A stretch of 49,434 nt of DNA from Ophiosphaerella korrae (GCA_028456385.1 JALNQF010000310.1:1-49434); one strand, 5' to 3'; positions 9,761 to 18,816 are shown, counted from the stretch's first letter. The notes: generated by a model from the letters alone, not told the origin. A program made the numbers and translations.

Positions 9761-10959
9761 ATGTCTACATCCCAGGCTTCCATGAAACAAAACTCAGACA
9801 CTACACCACCCTCGAGCTTCGCAAAGCACCCTTTGACGCCGCCGCCGACCGACGAAAAGCGCTTCTCCCAAGCACGGCGCGTTCTCAGGCTCTTTACAGA
9901 TATTCGAGCTGGAAAGCACGTGAACCGAGACCCGTGGACAGAGTTTCAGCTCGCAAACGGGGAGTACGACGAGATAACGCATCTGCTCAGCCAGGACGAA
10001 GAGCTGCTGGGTTTTGTCAAAGATAAGATACGGTGGGTATCATTCAAAAGGATATAGATGGGAGCTAACGGAAGTGCTGGACAGGTATGATTATGATGCG
10101 GAAAGACAACGAGTTGTCGTTCGCATGCCTACAGCCGTACACGAATTATTCGTCGCCTGTGTCGAGGATGCCGTGTTTAGTCGACTGAAATCGATTCGTG
10201 AGGGGTTTGACAATGCGGCGGCTTTCGCCCAGAGAGTATACCCGGCTCGGTCTACCGAAATATATTTTCCAAATGGAGACAATTCCGGCAAAAGGTCGAA
10301 ACACGAGCCCGATGCGTCTTTCTGGCACCATGGTGCACAGTACCCTGGAATTATCATCGAAGTGGCATATTCACAGAAGAAGAAAAGATTGGATCGGTTG
10401 GCTGAAGACTACCTCCTCGATTCGGACGCCAGCGTACAAGCTGTTGTTGGGCTACACATTGAGTACGGCAAGAAAGGCTCGCGCAAAGCAACGCTGTCGG
10501 TGTGGCGAGCCCAAGTAATTGGAGATGAGCTTCGGGTCGTGAAAGAGGTTGCGGATGAAGTAGGCCGCATCTGTTATTGTCTTATTAATCATATTCTGAC
10601 ATCGGCGCCAGGCCTTCCGCGACGATAAAGGGAACAGTACCAACCATCCAGGACTGCAGCTTCACCTCAGCGATTTTGCGTATGAAGAATTGGTACAGGA
10701 GGAGCTAGGGGACCAAAATCGCGAAATACACATATCTGGTGAACAACTTTGCCAATTCCTCGCTGCAGCGGAGAACAAGGCACAACAGGCGAGATCACTT
10801 GGCAAGCATCTGGTTACTCCAGGTATTAAGAAAAGGAAGCGTTCGGAAACACCACCGGAAGAGATCACTTCGGGTGATGAAGCACGATACATGGAACAAG
10901 AGAGGAAGGTAGCAAGGCGCATAGAAGCGCAGGACCTCGCCTATGAACATTCATTCTGA
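9761..10959 (+). CDS. Uma2/PD-(D/E)XK-like fungal protein, intact
   Basis: Three exons (9761-10032, 10085-10559, 10612-10959) encode 364 residues without interruption. The two 52 bp introns have GT/AG ends and CTAAC or CTGAC branch sites, and removing them restores one frame at both joins. The middle of the protein carries KHEPDASFWHHG (D167) followed by YPGIIIEVAYSQKKKRLDRL (E183), RLAEDYLL and a beta strand AVVGLHIEYG. This spacing matches the restriction-endonuclease-like fold of Uma2-type proteins. The N-terminus is Thr/Pro-rich (TPPPTDEKR); the C-terminus has a KKRKRSETPP nuclear-localisation-like patch and an acidic region. I know this family only as uncharacterised lineage-specific fungal proteins, so nuclease activity is inference. 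The ATG at 9761 was chosen because upstream in-frame sequence lacks similar character. It is one of few genes here without damage. Confidence 0.75.
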
Positions 10960-11201
10960 ACCAACGCTTGACAGCATAAATATATCCTTCTGTTTCCACT
11001 GCCATTGTCGCCAGATTCTGCGCAAAGGGTCGTTGCACGACAGCGCTCGCTTTTGCATACACGCCGCATGAGTATGGAAGCGTCTGACAGTCGGCTGGTG
11101 CGGCTTGTGACATCTGATCAGGGTTGGGTGGCTCGGCGCTCTTCTGGGCTCCACCTGCGATGATCTAGGCTGTGCTCCAAGTGGACCATTTTAGAGGATT
11201 G

Positions 11202-11537
11202 CTAGCATGGTCGAAAGCGAGCGTCCAGATACTTTCGTTCGCATAACCACTTTGTCAGCCTATCGATGGTGAAATACATCGACTCAGCCAGTATGGCTTG
11301 ATACAGTGGGAAGTCGTGACCTGCTGTCTTATCGTAGAAGACTGGGAGAACTCCAGAACGCAGATACCGAAGGATGTGTTCGAATATGTGGACGTCGCTT
11401 TCGATAAAGTATGAGCCATCCTCCTTTTTGTCACTCCAATTCCCGGAGAACAGCTTATGGAAATATTCACTTTCGCCCAGCCAGTTTTCAGGATCGGTGA
11501 TGAAGGAACGCTGCGGTGTTTTGATCGTAATATACAT
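11202..11537 (-). CDS. BTB/POZ domain protein, short
   Basis: From the ATG at 11537 the protein is about 111 residues and consists almost entirely of a BTB/POZ fold of the KCTD/T1-like type common in fungi. It has an opening strand MYITIKTPQRSF, the helix ESEYFHKLFSGNW, the hallmark DGSYFIESDVHIFEHILRYL, then GVLPVFYDKTAGHDFPLYQA and YFTIDRLTKWLCERKYLD. BTB domains mediate dimerisation and often bridge substrates to cullin-3 ubiquitin ligases. Open sequence runs upstream of the ATG only to a TGA just beyond 11590. Relatives are longer, with a better first strand and a C-terminal extension, so the gene may be a truncated remnant or may use an upstream exon I cannot place. No internal damage is visible. 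Confidence 0.7.
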   Translation of the reverse strand: MYITIKTPQRSFITDPENWLGESEYFHKLFSGNWSDKKEDGSYFIESDVHIFEHILRYLRSGVLPVFYDKTAGHDFPLYQAILAESMYFTIDRLTKWLCERKYLDARFRPC

Positions 11538-12741
11538 AGTGGCGGCAGTGGTCCAGGCCACGCGATTGAGCAGCGGGGACGAGTCGTTGTTGCTGTTGCT
11601 AAATCAGCTCTTTCAAACTATATCGATATAGCGTAAATAAAGTGAATGCAACAGCAGAAATCGAATCAAGTGTGAACTTCCCGAGCAGCCAGATCATGTT
11701 AGTTCGCCTCGCTAATGATAGCTAATCGAACAGAATCCGCACACGAAAATCCAAATAGGAGAGAAAGGGTACCTCGTCGACCTGCACTTACCGGCTGCAG
11801 CGACGTAGATAGAACTAGAGTTGCACCCGACCTGCAATCCCTGGTTCTTGATCGCCTGCGAAAGTAGCTGAGATGTTAAGGGTCGACCGTTGTAAATAGC
11901 GGCAACCTAGATTGTAAGGTGGTAAGCCCTACGCAGACACAGCTGCTCTTGCGCGCGCTTCAAGGTGACTTACTAATACCAACCCTGTGAACTGGAAACG
12001 GTAATTCTCAAAGAGGTCGTTCGCAACAGGACCTCGTCTAGTCTATTACTGAGATACGATTGGCTGTGCATCGAGCCGAGGCACCTAGTGTCTCGCGATA
12101 GCTACAGATCCTTGCATCGCTGCGTGGCACCAGAAGATAAGACATCGGAAAGTTACATATATTGGAAGGCTAACAGCAGGCTCACTGTAATCTTAGCGTG
12201 ACCGAGGTGGCATATTGTTATAGCAGGAACGATTAGGCAAATGCTTGGCTCGACTAATAAACCATGCCTGCTAAGTGGCAGTAGTTGATTTGTAAAGTAG
12301 TCACGATGCGACAACAGTCGTAAATTTATAGGCGAGGGATAGAAGGAGTACGGTAGAATATATTTAAGAATGTGCTACCTTTATTTAATCAAGGTTGGAG
12401 TGGACTAAAGGACAGTTTAGAATTAATCTCTTGCTCTAGGGATTTTCGAGAATTATGCTAAACTTAGACCTTAGACCTAGATTCAAAGCCTCCGTCTTCT
12501 TCTCTTCGGTTGTAACTACACGTTAGTTGGTGTAAGTTTGGCTTAGTAAAGCTTCTAAACTATTGAGGAACGTTCATCCCTGAAGTTTTCTATGGTTATC
12601 TGCTACATTCTAGCGTAAAGGAGGTTAGCTACATTATTATGCAGAATGCACGGCAGGGGATTTTAGAACTTAGTAAATCAGAGCATTATTAATTTGCAAG
12701 AAGGTATGCTTTTGTCAGATTTGCGGTCACAAAATTGATGG
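11538..12741. other. Spacer with one possible orphan exon
   Basis: Most of this 1.2 kb shows nothing recognisable. On the minus strand around 11795-11912 an open stretch bounded by an AG acceptor (ATCTAG) and a GTAAGT donor would encode AAIYNGRPLTSQLLSQAIKN and a continuation with two cysteines, which could be an internal exon of a small protein. I cannot name the family and the flanking exons are not apparent. Confidence 0.3.
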
Positions 12742-13418
12742 GTGTGAACTCGAGTGAGAAGAGAGTTGATTGATTGATTTCTGTGTGTCTATCTCTGGCC
12801 CTGCGCTCCATCTATGTATCTGCGCTGCAGCGGTCTCGGCTGGGTCTCTCAAGACGGCGGCGAGCCGGTTCCTCAGCACTCATTCTGTTGAGGTGCTGGT
12901 CCCTTTGTTGTATCTGGTGTACTGACGTAGTCTATCTCCTTGCATGTGAGATCCTTTTGTTTGATTCCTTTGTTCGTGAAGGTCGAGGCTGCGATCTTTT
13001 CAGCTGCGGCGGGGTTGGCAGCTTGGCGATCGTCACGCTCGTGCGCCGAGCCAATCAGATCGCCGCACTAGCCTAAGCGAGCCAATCAACAGATTCCAGG
13101 TACACCCGGAATCTGTTGCGCTTCTCTGCGCACATGCTGTCGCGCATCTGATCGCACATGTGATCGCGCATCTAATCGCGCATCTGATCGTGCAACTCAT
13201 CGCGCATCTAATCGTGCAACTCATCTGACAAAAGTCTTAGCAAGCGGACCGACCTTAGCCCCGAAGCCTTGTGATCTAACCAACTCACCTCTTATAGGAT
13301 TCGCCATCTCACAGGGGCTGTGCCGGTGCGGGTCGGCCGCCCTCCCTGCTCACGGTGGCGAGTTGAAGTATTTATGCGTCAATTCACTGCTTGTACGGAG
13401 GTAAATACCGCTAATTAT
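12742..13418 (+). repeat. Left arm of long inverted repeat flanking HET locus
   Basis: This arm matches the reverse complement of 16973-17490. The shared part begins near GAACTCGAGTG, includes TGGCCCTGCGCTC and the GGCGATCGTCACGCTCGTG segment, and ends at GGTAAATACCGCTAATTAT (13418). The left arm carries about 90 bases (around 13050-13130, including AGATTCCAGGTACACC) that the right arm lacks. A RIP-mutated copy with that extra segment is present at 1651-1913, so the right arm has lost it. The repeat also carries a near-palindrome, CCTCAGCA...TGTTGAGG. I cannot assign it to a transposon family; a retroelement LTR is possible. Confidence 0.8.
13133..13215 (+). repeat. 12 bp minisatellite
   Basis: About seven copies of a degenerate 12-mer, (A/G)ATCGCGCATCT, sit in the left arm. 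The right arm has a shorter version (about 17130-17195) and the RIP-mutated copy also contains it. Confidence 0.8.
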
Positions 13419-13542
13419 CTTGCCACCAGACCGGTTTCGTATAAGGACGCATGCAGCAGTCTTTACGGTAGGCATCCCCGTAACCCGGTCAAAAGTGTTG
13501 CAATAGTCTACTACTCCCCCAAAATTGTTTGCCTGACGTCGT

Positions 13543-15468
13543 TCACACGACTCGTATGTTGGTCCTCTGCCCTACCACATAGTCGCTCTGTGTCAACCCA
13601 ACACCAGTCCTCTTGTACTCGCCATCCACGCCAGTTGACCTAACAACCAGTACGTAGTATTCGCCAATACCATGTTTCCTTCCAATGACAACACACTGTT
13701 CTTCGCGTAGATCTTTACCGCCCTCAACGTCATACTGAATCCACCCTCTTTTCACTCCGTTAGGATCCAAGACCGCATACTGCGCCTCGTGAAGTCTGAT
13801 CGTACAGTTCTGAAACGTCCACAAGTTGGCGATTATAGCATGGCCGCATTCGCGCTCCTCGTCGAACCGGAGGTGATCAATCCAATCAACTTCGCCCAAG
13901 GGGATATCCATGAGCTGGATACCTCCGCTATATGCCATCCATGACCAAGATGGCACATGGTAGTCGTACGCAATCTCCTTCATCTTGTCGTCCGATGCCC
14001 GCCAGAGGAGGTTCCTGTGAAGATACTTTTCGAAGATGCCATATCTACTGTGGCATTCTAAGGCACCCGCGATACGATCCACTAATCCAGATATTGCAAC
14101 GCATCTATCACTTGGGACTGTAAGGTCCCGCTTCGAGTATTCCTGGAGTAGAGAGGAAATACAATTGAGGGTACGTCGTCTGCCTAATCGAAGGAGCTGT
14201 TCCGGGAAGTTAGGATCGAGCGTAAAGTACCTGCCCGTAGGAGGGCTAAGGATAACGATAATTAGTTATAAAGATGTTCACTTAGATGTTTCGAAGCTCT
14301 TACCTTTGTAGCTGAGTAAGGTTCTCGCAGTACACCCCTTTACCACATTCCCAGTATATCTGATTGGCGCTAAAGTGGATTGTCCGTCGCGCCAAAACAT
14401 GTTCTTGCATTACCCATGCTCGCGTGTTGAGCTGGGCCTTGCCCACATCGTTGTCAAAATCATCTATATCAGTGCTGATATAGAACTGCTTGCCTGAGGC
14501 ATCTTGAACATGGACATACTCAGGGCTTACGTCACGCTCAAGGAACCCTGCGTAGGAGTCGACAGCTACGGTTGCAGCGAGTGTGCAATAAGCGTACGAG
14601 AAAACGCCTTCCATTCGGCCAGATTCGCGTTTCCAGTCCTCGCTATCGTCCCCGTATTGGATGATGCAGAGTGAGTCGATCCAGAGATAGAGAACGCCAA
14701 GTTCTCGAGTCACCTTGACGGCGTCTTGAAAAGTCTTCGGTAGTTCAGAGAGACTGAATCCTCTCAACCGCAGATTAATATTATCCTGGGTTGTACAGTA
14801 CGCCTTCTTCTTTTCATCTAATCGTTTCTTCTCTTCATCTGAGACGTTGTCTGAGACGTTGCCCCAGCAGTGGGATAGTGCTAGGTATTCGTGTCCGCTT
14901 GCTTGTGAACCATAGACCAGACGTACTAAACCTGAAGAGTAACCTGAGTCCTTTGGGTCACCGACGTAGAGGACTCTTGTTGGCAACGCTTCCTTGGATC
15001 CGCGTGATTGCTTGTTGCAATCGTGAGACTCGTCACAGCGACGAAGCCATGCGCGGAGCAGTGCAAATCGTGCAGGGTTGTTGGGATCAGCCATGAATGG
15101 GCGGCCAAGTGGGACTTTCCAATGGGCACGAACAGCGCATTCTGTAGCAAATAAGAGTTAGTTTCGTTTAGAGTGCAAGGATGTTTATAGGCACTAACCT
15201 GGATCCGCACAAAATCGCAGAACACGCGGGCCTCCTGCTCCTACCTTGAGTGCCGAGGGTATTCGTTGTATTTCAATATTCCTGTCATCATCATGGCAGC
15301 AGCGCTGAAATGCTTGGAGGAGCATTCTGCAGATAGAACAGCTTTCTGCGGCGGTACGGATATCAGAAAGGCTAATAGTGTAAGTAGCCACGGTGTGAAC
15401 TTCGGCCACAATCGCGCTGCAGCAGGAACAAAGTTGAACCGTAGAAGGGAACGGACCAAACGGTAGAC
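13543..15468 (-). CDS. HET-domain (heterokaryon incompatibility) gene, main exons
   Basis: Three exons (15468-15199, 15141-14304, 14245-13543) join in frame across introns of 57 bp (15142-15198) and 58 bp (14246-14303), giving about 603 residues with no damage. The N-terminal part has a Cys-rich entry, VQLCSCCSAIV, then SCSICRMLLQAF. The HET domain proper shows EYLALSHCWGN, GVLYLWIDSLCIIQYGDDSE, DWKRESGRMEGVFSYAYCTL and LNTRAWVMQEHVLARRTIHF. The C-terminal region has LLWRASDDK and YHVPSWSWMAY and ends in a typical beta-rich tail (YYVLVVRSTG). HET domains trigger programmed cell death when genetically different hyphae fuse. No start codon fits the first exon. It begins at a strong acceptor (CACCTTTCTCTCAG) in phase 1, so the gene must start upstream, beyond the microexon array. 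Confidence 0.93.
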
Positions 15469-15586
15469 CTGAGAGAAAGGTGCGTGTAAAGTCGTTGTCG
15501 AACCTGAGACACCAATTATTGTACTATTCCCAATTGCATGTCAGCGTATTGTCTATGCGAAGGAGTAATTTGGAAGCTTTACATAC
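15469..15586 (-). other. Intron joining the microexon array to the HET exon
   Basis: This 118 bp intron has a GTATGT donor, an internal CGCTGAC branch-like site and a pyrimidine-rich acceptor (CCTTTCTCTCAG). It is not a member of the repeat family. An earlier acceptor (GGGAATAG at about 15524) would lead to a stop in phase 1, so the distal acceptor is preferred. Confidence 0.65.
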
Positions 15587-16656
15587 CAGCTACAACACCG
15601 GACACACCATCATTAGCAGCAGCTTCGTATCTCAGTCTTCGCAGCCTAACTTACGTCCTACACCAAACACGCCATCTTTAGCAGCAGCCTCGCATCTTAG
15701 TCTTCGCAGCTTAACTTACTGGCTATACCACCAGGCACACCATCGTTAGCAGCAGCTTCGTATCTTAGTCTTCGTAGCTTAACTTACGCTCTACACCACC
15801 AGACGCACCGTCGTTAGCAGCAGCCTGGCATCTCAGTCTTCGCAGCTCAACTTACCCACTACACCACCAGATGCACCGTCATTAGCAGCAGCCTCGCATC
15901 TTAGTGTTCGCAGCTTAACTTACAAACTACGCCATCAGACGCACCGCTATTAGCAGCAGCCTCGCATCCCAGTCTTCGCAGCTTAACTTACGCTCTACAC
16001 CACCAGATGCACCGTCGTTAGCAGCAGCCTCGCATCTCAGTCTTCGCAGCTCAACTTACCATCTACACCACCAGACACGCCGTCATTAGCAGCAGCCTCG
16101 CATCTTAGTGTTTGCAGCTTAACTTACCCACTACACCACCAGACACGCCGTCATTAGCAGCCTCGCATCTCAGTGTTCGCAGCCCAACTTACGCGCTACA
16201 CCATCAGACGCACCACTATTAGCAGCAGCCTCGCGTCTTAGTCTTCGCAGCTTAACTTACTGGCTATACCACCGGGCACACCATCGTTAGCAGCAGCTTC
16301 GTATCTTAGTCTTCGCAGCTTAACTTACGCCCTACACCACCAGGCACGTCGTCATTAGCGGCAACCTCGCATTTTAGTCTTCGCAGCTCAACTTACCTCC
16401 TACACCACCAGGCACATCGTCATTAGCAGCAGCCTCGCATCTCAGCGTTCGCAGATCAACTTACCAACTATACCACCAAGCACACCGTTATTAGCAGCAG
16501 TCTTGCATCTCAGTCTTCGCGGTTCAACTTACCTCCTGCACCACCAGGCATACCGTTATTAGCACGAATATCGGGTGTAAATATGCGCAGATTGACTTAC
16601 TTCCTATAGTTGTATCTTAGTATAATTGTCAACCCCCTAGAGTAAATACCTACCTC
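15587..16656 (-). other. Seventeen 3-nt microexons separated by mini-introns
   Basis: On the minus strand, an AG acceptor is followed by exactly three bases and then a GT donor, 17 times. In transcript order (leftmost plus-strand coordinate, triplet as transcribed): 16654 GAG; 16601 GAA; 16533 GAG; 16465 TTG; 16397 GAG; 16329 GGC; 16261 CCA; 16193 CGC; 16128 TGG; 16060 ATG; 15992 AGC; 15924 TTT; 15856 TGG; 15788 AGC; 15720 CCA; 15655 GAC; 15587 CTG. The preceding exon ends with one base of a codon (A at 16747), and the HET exon needs one carried base. Read in that phase, the triplets give RGRVGGPTLDELLEPRPG with no stop, then continue into the HET frame. Because each microexon is 3 nt, adding or losing units never breaks the frame. 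Exon definition of a 3-nt exon is unusual; recursive or intron-defined splicing would be needed. Triplet positions are directly seen; splicing is inferred. Confidence 0.8.
15590..16600 (-). repeat. Tandem array of 15 intron-like units
   Basis: Fifteen units of 65 bp (62 bp in two, at 16131-16192 and 15658-15719, through loss of one GCT or GGT) alternate with the triplets, giving a 68 bp period. Every unit begins GTAAGT and ends in TAG, except the first, which ends GCAG. Each carries GCTGCTAA(T/C/A) 22-28 bases before the 3' end. Differences between units are mostly transitions. The first unit (16536-16600) is diverged in its 5' half. Two further non-repeat introns precede the array: 16657-16746 (GTGAGT donor) and 16604-16653 (GTAGGT donor). 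Units before the two CCA triplets are nearly identical to each other, as are those before the two AGC triplets, so intron and triplet are copied together. Confidence 0.92.
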
Positions 16657-16747
16657 CTAATTATCTTGTCAGCTAGGGTTAGACAGTCATAGTGTGAATG
16701 GCAAGAGTACCGTAAATGACCAGTTCTTTTCCATGTCTTTACTCACT

Positions 16748-16972
16748 CTTATTAGGGGGAAGTAGCTCTGGAACTGATATATTATAGAAGATACAGAAAG
16801 TGTCTGATGGGATGTCTCTGAGTGCACGGCGAAATGCGGGGTAATCTAGCCCCTGCGGCCTAAATGTGTCGGAGTTGTAATTGTTCCGATGGTTTCTGGC
16901 TTCGTGCAGCAGGCGAATCGGGTTAAGCGCCAAGGCGAAGCTGATCGTTGCCTGCACTTGTTTTGATGCAGT
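16748..16972 (-). CDS. Candidate upstream exon of the HET gene
   Basis: An open frame reads through LLHEARNHRNN, RPQGLDYPAFRRALRDIPSD, TFCIFYNISVPELLPPNK and ends at A16747, directly before a GTGAGT donor. The phase (one base carried) agrees with the microexons and the HET exon. I do not recognise a domain. The frame stays open into the right inverted-repeat arm as far as about 17070, but contains no in-frame ATG. In the repeat, an ATG (ATGCGTCAATTC) is out of frame by one base here, although in the left arm the same ATG is in frame with the equivalent EVNTANY residues. The true start may therefore be in an earlier exon, or the 5' end may have been damaged. Confidence 0.5.
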
Positions 16973-17490
16973 ATAATTAGCGGTATTTACCTCTGTACCA
17001 AGCAGTGAATTGACGCATAAATACTTCAACTCGCCACCGTAAGCAGGGAGGGCGGCCAACCCGCACCGGCACAGCCCCTATGAGATAGCGAATTCTATAA
17101 GAGGTGAGTTAGTTAGATTTGTCAGATGAGTTGAACGATTAGACGCGCGATCAGATGCGCGATTAGATGTACGATCAGATGCGCGATAGCATGTGCGCAC
17201 GAGCGTGACGATCGCCAAGCCGCCAACCCCCACCGCAGCTGAAAAGATCGCAGCCTCGACCTTCACGAGCAAAGGAATCAAACAAAAGGATCTCACATGC
17301 AAGGAGATAAACTACGTTAGTACAACTGATACAACAAAGAAACCAGCACCTCAACAGAAGGGGTGTTGAGGATCCGGCTCGCCGCCGTCTCGAGAGACCC
17401 AGCCGAGACCGCCGCAGCGCAGATACATAGATAGAGCGCAGGGCCAGAGATAGAAACACAGAGATCAATCATTCCACTCAGTTCATACCT
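16973..17490 (-). repeat. Right arm of long inverted repeat flanking HET locus
   Basis: This is the inverted counterpart of 12742-13418, shorter because it lacks the ~90 bp internal segment and has fewer minisatellite copies. Its inner edge (ATAATTAG at 16973) abuts the candidate upstream exon. It has not suffered RIP, unlike the copy at 1651-1913. Confidence 0.8.
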
Positions 17491-17767
17491 GGTACTTTCA
17501 AGTCATAGGTGATCAATCTGAAAAAGGGCTTTTCTGAAAGCCTCAGTATCCCTCTCCAACAAGGCCCTCACATGGCCGTTACGAAAAAGCCTTTTTATCA
17601 ACCTGCTATAATCCCTTCAAAATCTGACAATAAGCCTCCATACTATATATAGCACTAGCCTAGTTTAGTTGAGACATCAACACAACACAATCATACATCT
17701 TGACTACGTCATCCATCGATCTATCACATCAAGCCCTATCTATCTTATGCTCAGAGTTGAAAACCCT
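17491..17767. other. Spacer
   Basis: Sequence between the repeat arm and the kinase pseudogene stop. I see no gene. Confidence 0.4.
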
Positions 17768-18816
17768 TTCACACTACATCTGCAAACCATGGATGTGACA
17801 AAGCTTCATGGGCTGTGATTCGTCCCTTGGGGTCAATATTCGTCATCTTTCCGACTAGGTCTTTGAATTCTGGCTCAATATCTTTCCACAGCGCGAACGG
17901 CTCCCGAGGAAGCTCTTTGTTGAAGCCCTCTGCAATCACGGTGAATATTTGGGTTCAAGGGCTGTCTCCTAGATACTGGAGCAGACCACCCAAACTCTCT
18001 AGATCAGAGAAGTAGGACAACTGTCGTTCGAGAACGATAGCCAGCTTGTCCTCGCCTTCCTTGAGTTCTTCGTCGGTGACGGCGAAAATGACCCGTTTAG
18101 TCAGGGCATAGATGCACTGTATTTCAGCAAGTCAGCAAATAGAAGGATCTTTTAGTCGCACAAAAACTTACGACAATGCCAAAGGAGAAGATATCTGATG
18201 GCTTGTGAACCTGACCAGATGCATGAGCCTCGGGGGACTTCGCCACATCCAATTCCCCACCTGCCTTCCAACGATGGCACAATTGTGCGGAACATACGCA
18301 GCATCCTCGATGTCGGCAATCTGGACCAGCTGAATGGTAGTATTACCTTCCGTCTCGTCCCAATCCACCATAATATTATTTGCCTTGATATCCGTATGCA
18401 CGATGTCTTTCTCGTGTAATGCCGCAATGCCTCGGAGGGAGTCCCTCAATATTCGTTTTATCAGAGGAAGTGGGATGTCTTTCTGAGCGAAAGAAAGTAG
18501 ATGGTCCTTGAAGTATTTGTAGGCAAACATGGATTGGTCGGGAATTGCATCATCGGCTACGCGGACGTAAGGAGACATTCTAAGATGGCTGAACATGTCT
18601 TGAAAATATTTGAAGTCGTTCTTTGGCACGCTCTTCAAGATATATTGCTGGTTACCAGCTCTACAGATGAGGAGTTAGTAGATTGTAAAACTTGGATAGT
18701 GGGTAGATCTACGAAGCAAGATACACTCGTCCAAGCGGTCCTGGTTTCTCCTGTAGAACTCTTTCAACGAGATACCGACGGCCCGATTGGCCTACGGCTC
18801 GCGTGATGGCAGCCAT
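17768..18816 (-). pseudogene. Protein kinase-like gene, broken
   Basis: The exons 18816-18713, 18660-18172 and 18116-17768 are separated by 52 and 55 bp introns with good splice sites. The N-terminus reads YLVERVLQEKPGPLGRVYLA (degenerate glycine loop) and QQYILKSVPKND (the beta-3 lysine). The catalytic loop is IVHTDIKANNIMVDWD, with HTD in place of HRD, and the DFG position reads ADIEDAAYV. Both variants are typical of a lineage-expanded fungal kinase family, so activity is uncertain even in intact members. Downstream sequence ends HPWFADVV, the usual end of subdomain XI. A run of five C near 18240 shifts the frame inside the RSPEA motif, and a Trp codon has become TGA around 17960 (DSP*TQIF). 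These two lesions make it a pseudogene, although the frameshift could be a sequence error. Confidence 0.82.

Noticed and set aside
9761..10640. A frameshift in the nuclease-like gene near 10032.
   Set aside because: The shift is removed by a 52 bp intron with GT/AG ends and a GCTAAC branch site; a second intron at 10560-10611 behaves the same way.
12774..13076. A 100-codon plus-strand protein (and its near copy on the minus strand at 17175-17468).
   Set aside because: Both lie in the inverted repeat, the frames diverge after small indels, and the RIP-mutated third copy shows it is a dispersed repeat; no domain is recognisable.
15590..16600. Reading the 68 bp array as a CRISPR array or as a coding minisatellite (WD/TPR-like repeats).
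   Set aside because: The conserved part is the long segment and the variable part only 3 nt, the reverse of spacer logic; the 68 bp period is not a multiple of three and stops occur in every frame, so it is not translated as a repeat protein.
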